Positions 30,426-33,737 of a stretch of DNA of 33,737 nt are shown piece after piece. Made by a program: the position numbers and the translations under genes. The DNA comes from Treponema sp. Lineage in GTDB: Bacteria > Spirochaetota > Spirochaetia > Treponematales > Breznakiellaceae. A model generated the notes under the pieces. It did no database searches, was not told the DNA's origin, and saw only the letters and a list, made by a program, of their open reading frames with translations. Numbering within the stretch: position 1 is the first letter of the stretch; each line of letters opens with the position of its first letter. Location of the stretch: NCBI GenBank assembly GCA_031279635.1, contig JAITIC010000096.1, positions 1 to 33,737 of the forward strand, in the 5' to 3' direction.

Positions 30426-31646
30426 TTATAAATCAAGGCCCAAAGGGTTGACTTCGGCGTCGTAATCGACTCCCGCCACGTCAAAGCCGTGAACCTCAAG
30501 GAAGTCGTGCCTGAAACCCTCGACATCGGCGATGCTCATAATGGTTTCGTCAGTGGCGGAATCCATCAATTCCGCGACCGCCCGCTGCACGTCTTCCCTC
30601 ATTTCCCAATCGTCTATCCGTATCCGGCCCTCACTGTCCACCGGAACCTTCGCCGGATCGGAGCCGGCGTAAAGCCGCTCCCGGTAGAGCCGCGCAATCT
30701 GCTCAATGCAGCCTTCGTGAAGGCCCTTTTCTTTCATCACCTTAAAAAGGCAGGACACGTAAAGGGGGATGATGGGAATTACCGCGCTTGCCCTGGTTAC
30801 CAGGGCCTTGTTCACCGAGATCCAGGCATGACCGCCTTTTGCGTTCAATTTTTTATTTATTTCACGGCAGGCCCGTTCCAGGTCTTCTTTGGCTTTGCCG
30901 ATGGTTCCGTTTTTGTATATCGTCCATGAAAGTTTCGGGCCGACGTAGGTATAGGCCAGGATTTTCACCTGCGGGGCAAGGACGCCGGCATCGTCAAGGG
31001 CCTTGATCCACAGTTCCCAATCCTCGCCGCCCATTACTTTGACGGTTTGGCGAATCTCTTCTTCGCTGGCCGGTTCCACCAGGGCGATGGTGAATTTACC
31101 GCTCATCATGTCGATGGTTTTTCCCGAGCAGCTTTCGCCGACAGGTTTTATCACGGACCGGTATACCACCCCGTCTTTGGGATCAGTCCGCACCGGAGAG
31201 GCCAGGGAGTAGATGATAAGGTCCGCCTGGGGGGGAAGGCCCGCGGCGGCGGCCGTTTCTTTTATTGCCATAACCGTCTCGTCCTTCACCGCGCCGGAAT
31301 AGGCGTCGCCGTTCAGGGTTTTCGAGGCCAGGCCCGCTTGGGCGGCCTCTTTGTCAAAGACGAGGTTGTTGTAGTAACCGGGGGTTCCGGGTTTTGTCTC
31401 TGTAGGCGGCTTTTCAAAGGAGATGCCCACCGTGGCGGCGCGGTAACCGAAGGCTGCGGCGATGCGGCTCGCCAGGCCGTAGCCGGTAGAACAGCCGATT
31501 ATCAGGGCCAATTTCGGCCCCGCCCCGTCATGATTTGCACCTAACCTTTTTCCGGCGTATTCAATCTGCCGCCGCACCGAAGCGGCGCAGCCGGCCGGGT
31601 GGCTGTTAATGCAGATATTATTTCGAATCATGGGTTTAATGATCAT
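30426..31646 (-). CDS. fabV: Enoyl-ACP reductase FabV, NADH-dependent
   Basis: Reduces trans-2-enoyl-ACP (or -CoA) in the last step of each elongation cycle, 406 residues, close to the usual 395-400. It opens with the family signature MIIKPMIRNNICINSHPAGC. The nucleotide site is GCSTGYGLASRIAAAFG (about 51-67). The catalytic Tyr-x8-Lys is Tyr244 and Lys253 in TIYKNGTIGKAK. AAGGAG five bases before this ATG fixes the start; the longer frame to 31691 overlaps fabZ. FabV proteins of this kind are typically insensitive to triclosan, which follows from family knowledge only. The neighbours place it in fatty acid elongation rather than only crotonyl-CoA reduction, although TER-type activity is possible. 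Confidence 0.95.
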   Translation of the reverse strand: MIIKPMIRNNICINSHPAGCAASVRRQIEYAGKRLGANHDGAGPKLALIIGCSTGYGLASRIAAAFGYRAATVGISFEKPPTETKPGTPGYYNNLVFDKEAAQAGLASKTLNGDAYSGAVKDETVMAIKETAAAAGLPPQADLIIYSLASPVRTDPKDGVVYRSVIKPVGESCSGKTIDMMSGKFTIALVEPASEEEIRQTVKVMGGEDWELWIKALDDAGVLAPQVKILAYTYVGPKLSWTIYKNGTIGKAKEDLERACREINKKLNAKGGHAWISVNKALVTRASAVIPIIPLYVSCLFKVMKEKGLHEGCIEQIARLYRERLYAGSDPAKVPVDSEGRIRIDDWEMREDVQRAVAELMDSATDETIMSIADVEGFRHDFLEVHGFDVAGVDYDAEVNPLGLDL

Positions 31647-31648
31647 TA

Positions 31649-32083
31649 TTACTCCTTCATTTCTTTGCCGCTGGCGACGAGGCACATCCACTCGGCTTCG
31701 ACGGCAAGTTCATCGCCCACAAAGGCTTTGCCGGATTGCTTTATCATCCGGGAGGAAACACGCAGATTTTCAATTTCGGATCGCAGCTCCTCACCGGGCC
31801 GGACCTGGCGGCGGAATTTTACCTTGTCTACAGAGGCCAGAAAAAACAGCGCGTCATCGCCAAGGATACCGAGTTTCCGTAAACCCGCGCCGCCGGACTG
31901 GGCCATTGTTTCCACGAGAATTACCCCCGGTACAACCGGATACCGGGGAAAATGCCCTTTGAAGAAAAAATCTTTTTCGGTGAACACGTGTTTGGCAGCA
32001 ATTTTTTTTTCATCGGCCTGTACAATTTCGTCAACAAACAAAAATGGTTCCCGGTGGGGCAGTAAATTTTCAATTTCACTCAT
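31649..32083 (-). CDS. fabZ: 3-hydroxyacyl-ACP dehydratase
   Basis: Hot-dog-fold dehydratase of 144 residues that removes water from 3-hydroxyacyl-ACP. The entire family signature is present: LLPHREPFLFVDEI, then GHFPRYPVVPGVILVETMAQ with catalytic His44 and Glu58. Length is normal. AAGGAAG precedes the ATG. The fabV start lies two bases after its stop, indicating tight coupling, and fabF is 56 bases upstream on the same strand. Confidence 0.95.
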   Translation of the reverse strand: MSEIENLLPHREPFLFVDEIVQADEKKIAAKHVFTEKDFFFKGHFPRYPVVPGVILVETMAQSGGAGLRKLGILGDDALFFLASVDKVKFRRQVRPGEELRSEIENLRVSSRMIKQSGKAFVGDELAVEAEWMCLVASGKEMKE

Positions 32084-32139
32084 GCTTCTTCCTTATATGT
32101 GATGATTAGGCGGCACGGGAAAGCCCCGCAATGGGACAT

Positions 32140-33411
32140 TCATCCGTTGTATTTTCTGAATATCACTACCCCGTTGTGACCGCCAAAGCCCAGAGAGCCT
32201 GAGGCTGCCGCGGCAATTTCACCGTACTGAACTTTGTTGGGAACGTAATCCAGATCACATTCCGGATCGGGATTGTCCAGATTGATCGTGGGCGGGTAGA
32301 AGCCGTTCTGAATGGCAAGAACACAGGCAATGGCCTCAAGGCCGCCGGAACCGGCCACACAATGGCCGGTCATGCTCTTGGTGCTGGAAACCTTCATCCT
32401 GTACGCGTGATCCCCAAAAGCGTATTTGATCATTTTGGTTTCGGTTGGATCGTTGATTTCCGTGGATGTACCGTGGGCGTTGTAGTACTGAATGTCCTCA
32501 GGCTTCATCCCCGCGTCGGCGAGGGCGTTTTTGACAGCCGTACCGCCGCCCATGCCGCTGGGATCAGGAGCCGTTATGTGATACGCATCGGCGCTTGCCC
32601 CATAGCCGGCGAACTCGGCGAGTATTTTCGCCCCCCGTTTTTTCGCGTGTTCCACGCTTTCAAGAATCAGAACGCCCGCGCCTTCACCCAATACAAAACC
32701 GTCACGGTCAACGTCAAAAGGACGGGACGCTTTTTCAGGCGTGGCTGACCACTTGGTGGAAAGGGTTTTGAGCATCTGGAAAGCGCCGACGGAAAAAGGA
32801 ACAATGCAGGCCTCGGTACCGCCGGAAATAATTACCTCGCACCTGCCGCAACGGATAAGGTCCAGGGCCTGACCCAGGGCATCGGTGCCGGAAGCGCATG
32901 CGGTAACCTGGGTGTAGGCCGGTCCCTTTGCGCCGAATATCATCGAGATATTTCCCGCAGCCTCGTTGGCGATCATCAGAGGCACGGTAAGGGGCAGCAT
33001 GCGCTTCGGTCCCTTCTCGATGAGTTTTAAAAACGACGCCGACACCATCTCGAATCCGCCGATCCCGTTTCCCAGTACAATGCCGGTCTCGTAAGGATCG
33101 CTTGTTATCAGTCTGCGGCCTTCCTCGTCGGCCTCTCCGAGCAGGCCCGCCTCGCTTATCGCCTGGGTGGCGGCCGCCGCGGCCATTTGGGCAAAACGGG
33201 ACATTTTGCGGGCGTCTTTTTTATTTATCCAGCGGCAAGGGTCAAAATCCTTTACCTCCCCGGCAATAGTCACGTCAAAATCGGTGGTATCAAAAGAAGT
33301 GATAGGCCCCACTCCGCTTTTTCCGGCCTTGAGCGCATCACGGTATTCTTCCACCGAATTGCCTATGGGGGAAATCACCCCCATTCCGGTCACCACAACT
33401 TTTCTATTCAT
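32140..33411 (-). CDS. fabF: Beta-ketoacyl-ACP synthase II
   Basis: Condensing enzyme of 423 residues that elongates acyl-ACP with malonyl-ACP. The Cys-His-His triad and supporting Lys are visible: Cys172 in TACASG, His313 in NAHGTST, Lys345 in SSTKS and His350 in TGHCVAGSGG. The last block more often reads TGHLLGAAGG, so the substitution is slightly unusual. Length is a little above the usual 410-415. GGGAG lies seven bases before the ATG. It is the first gene of the operon in this window. fabD, fabG, fabH and acpP are not present and must be encoded elsewhere. Confidence 0.95.
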   Translation of the reverse strand: MNRKVVVTGMGVISPIGNSVEEYRDALKAGKSGVGPITSFDTTDFDVTIAGEVKDFDPCRWINKKDARKMSRFAQMAAAAATQAISEAGLLGEADEEGRRLITSDPYETGIVLGNGIGGFEMVSASFLKLIEKGPKRMLPLTVPLMIANEAAGNISMIFGAKGPAYTQVTACASGTDALGQALDLIRCGRCEVIISGGTEACIVPFSVGAFQMLKTLSTKWSATPEKASRPFDVDRDGFVLGEGAGVLILESVEHAKKRGAKILAEFAGYGASADAYHITAPDPSGMGGGTAVKNALADAGMKPEDIQYYNAHGTSTEINDPTETKMIKYAFGDHAYRMKVSSTKSMTGHCVAGSGGLEAIACVLAIQNGFYPPTINLDNPDPECDLDYVPNKVQYGEIAAAASGSLGFGGHNGVVIFRKYNG

Positions 33412-33426
33412 GTAACACTCCCTATT

Positions 33427-33585
33427 GAGCCTGTCTCAACTGTGCGCCAACGTTCCCGGCACAGCCGGGGCACGGTTTTGGGACTGGCCTGAGCCGAAGG
33501 CTCTTGCGGCTTTTCAGGCTTTCAGCCCTGCAAAGCCGCGAATTTCAAGGTTACTTTCCCAAAACTGAAGTTTTAGGAAAGCCTC
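33427..33585 (+). repeat. R2 composite hairpin repeat, copy b, in the fabF leader region
   Basis: It opens GAGCCTGTCTCAAC and closes GCCTC. The central hairpin (33506-33539) pairs GCGGC with GCCGC. The last hairpin (33554-33581) has arms CTTTCC and GGAAAG plus AAAACT/AGTTTT. It has the same order of parts as 10336-10475 with many substitutions. If the fabF promoter lies beyond it (a TATAAT reads on the minus strand at 33594-33589, without a good -35), the repeat is part of the fabF leader RNA. Confidence 0.75.
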
Positions 33586-33624
33586 TATATTATAATAACG
33601 TAACGGGTTTTAATCCGCTATATA

Positions 33625-33737
33625 GTGTCTGTCCACAAAGTCGGTTACTTTGCGGACAGACCTTGCATTTGCTCCCGTTTTGTACCAAAACGGTGCGCAA
33701 AATGCCTGTTTTAAGGTAGTCTGTCCATAATGTGTCT
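33625..33737 (-). repeat. R1 hairpin repeat, copy c (cut by window edge)
   Basis: Reverse complement nearly identical to bases 1-114. Third-hairpin arms are GTCTGTCCGCAAAGT and ACTTTGTGGACAGAC, with one G-T pair. The sequence ends at the same internal point of hairpin 1 as copy a. Bases 33586-33624 between R2b and this copy hold only an AT-rich stretch. Confidence 0.85.

Noticed and set aside
31647-31691. N-terminal extension of FabV by 15 residues
   Set aside because: It overlaps fabZ, and the conserved FabV start MIIKPMIRNN follows AAGGAG at 31646.
1-33737. Composite transposon bounded by R1
   Set aside because: No transposase or integrase is present and the content is core metabolism and envelope genes; inversion or an assembly break explains the ends better.

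Overview
The window looks like chromosomal DNA of a host-associated spirochaete, most likely a Treponema relative of the insect-gut kind. This is inferred from the gene set: a YesM/YesN sugar-sensing pair beside a cytoplasmic GH9 hydrolase, a nearly 3000-residue secreted coiled-coil protein of a spirochaete-like type, an RND/LolA-like/outer-membrane-barrel envelope set, and many structured intergenic repeats. No rRNA, tRNA, CRISPR array, transposase or phage gene was found. Both window ends are inverted copies of the same hairpin repeat, so the window may be one assembly contig that broke at repeats.

Layout. (1) 147-6444, plus strand: sensor kinase, AraC-type response regulator, two sugar ABC permeases and a GH9-family hydrolase, which together form a carbohydrate sensing and uptake locus. 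The solute-binding protein and the ATPase are absent. (2) 6484-8018, plus: its own promoter and a phospholipase B-like Ntn-hydrolase. (3) 8019-10264: a repeat cluster, a truncated PAPS-reductase-like gene and comM, the genes on the minus strand. (4) 10502-16639, plus: promoter, TetR regulator, HAE3-type RND/MMPL transporter, LolA-like periplasmic protein and outer-membrane beta-barrel, read as a trans-envelope lipid or lipoprotein route. (5) 16914-25769, plus: one 2951-residue exported protein with a possible C39/papain-like cysteine peptidase domain at its C-terminus. (6) 25864-26553, plus: a PD-(D/E)XK-like protein with a 21-bp tandem repeat coding for a heptad coiled coil. (7) 33411 down to 26565, minus: a compact fatty acid synthesis operon, fabF-fabZ-fabV-accB-accC-accD-accA, which makes malonyl-CoA and carries out condensation, dehydration and enoyl reduction.

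The most unusual signal is not protein-coding. Four families of repeats (named R1 to R4 here) fill nearly all the larger intergenic spaces. R1, R2 and R3 are built from consecutive hairpins. In R1 and R3 the stems differ between copies by paired changes that keep base pairing. One R1 copy sits inside an R3 copy, which shows past mobility. R3 copies border or supply the ends of genes: they truncate a PP-loop gene, supply the last codons and stop of accC, and abut the stop of the phospholipase B-like gene.
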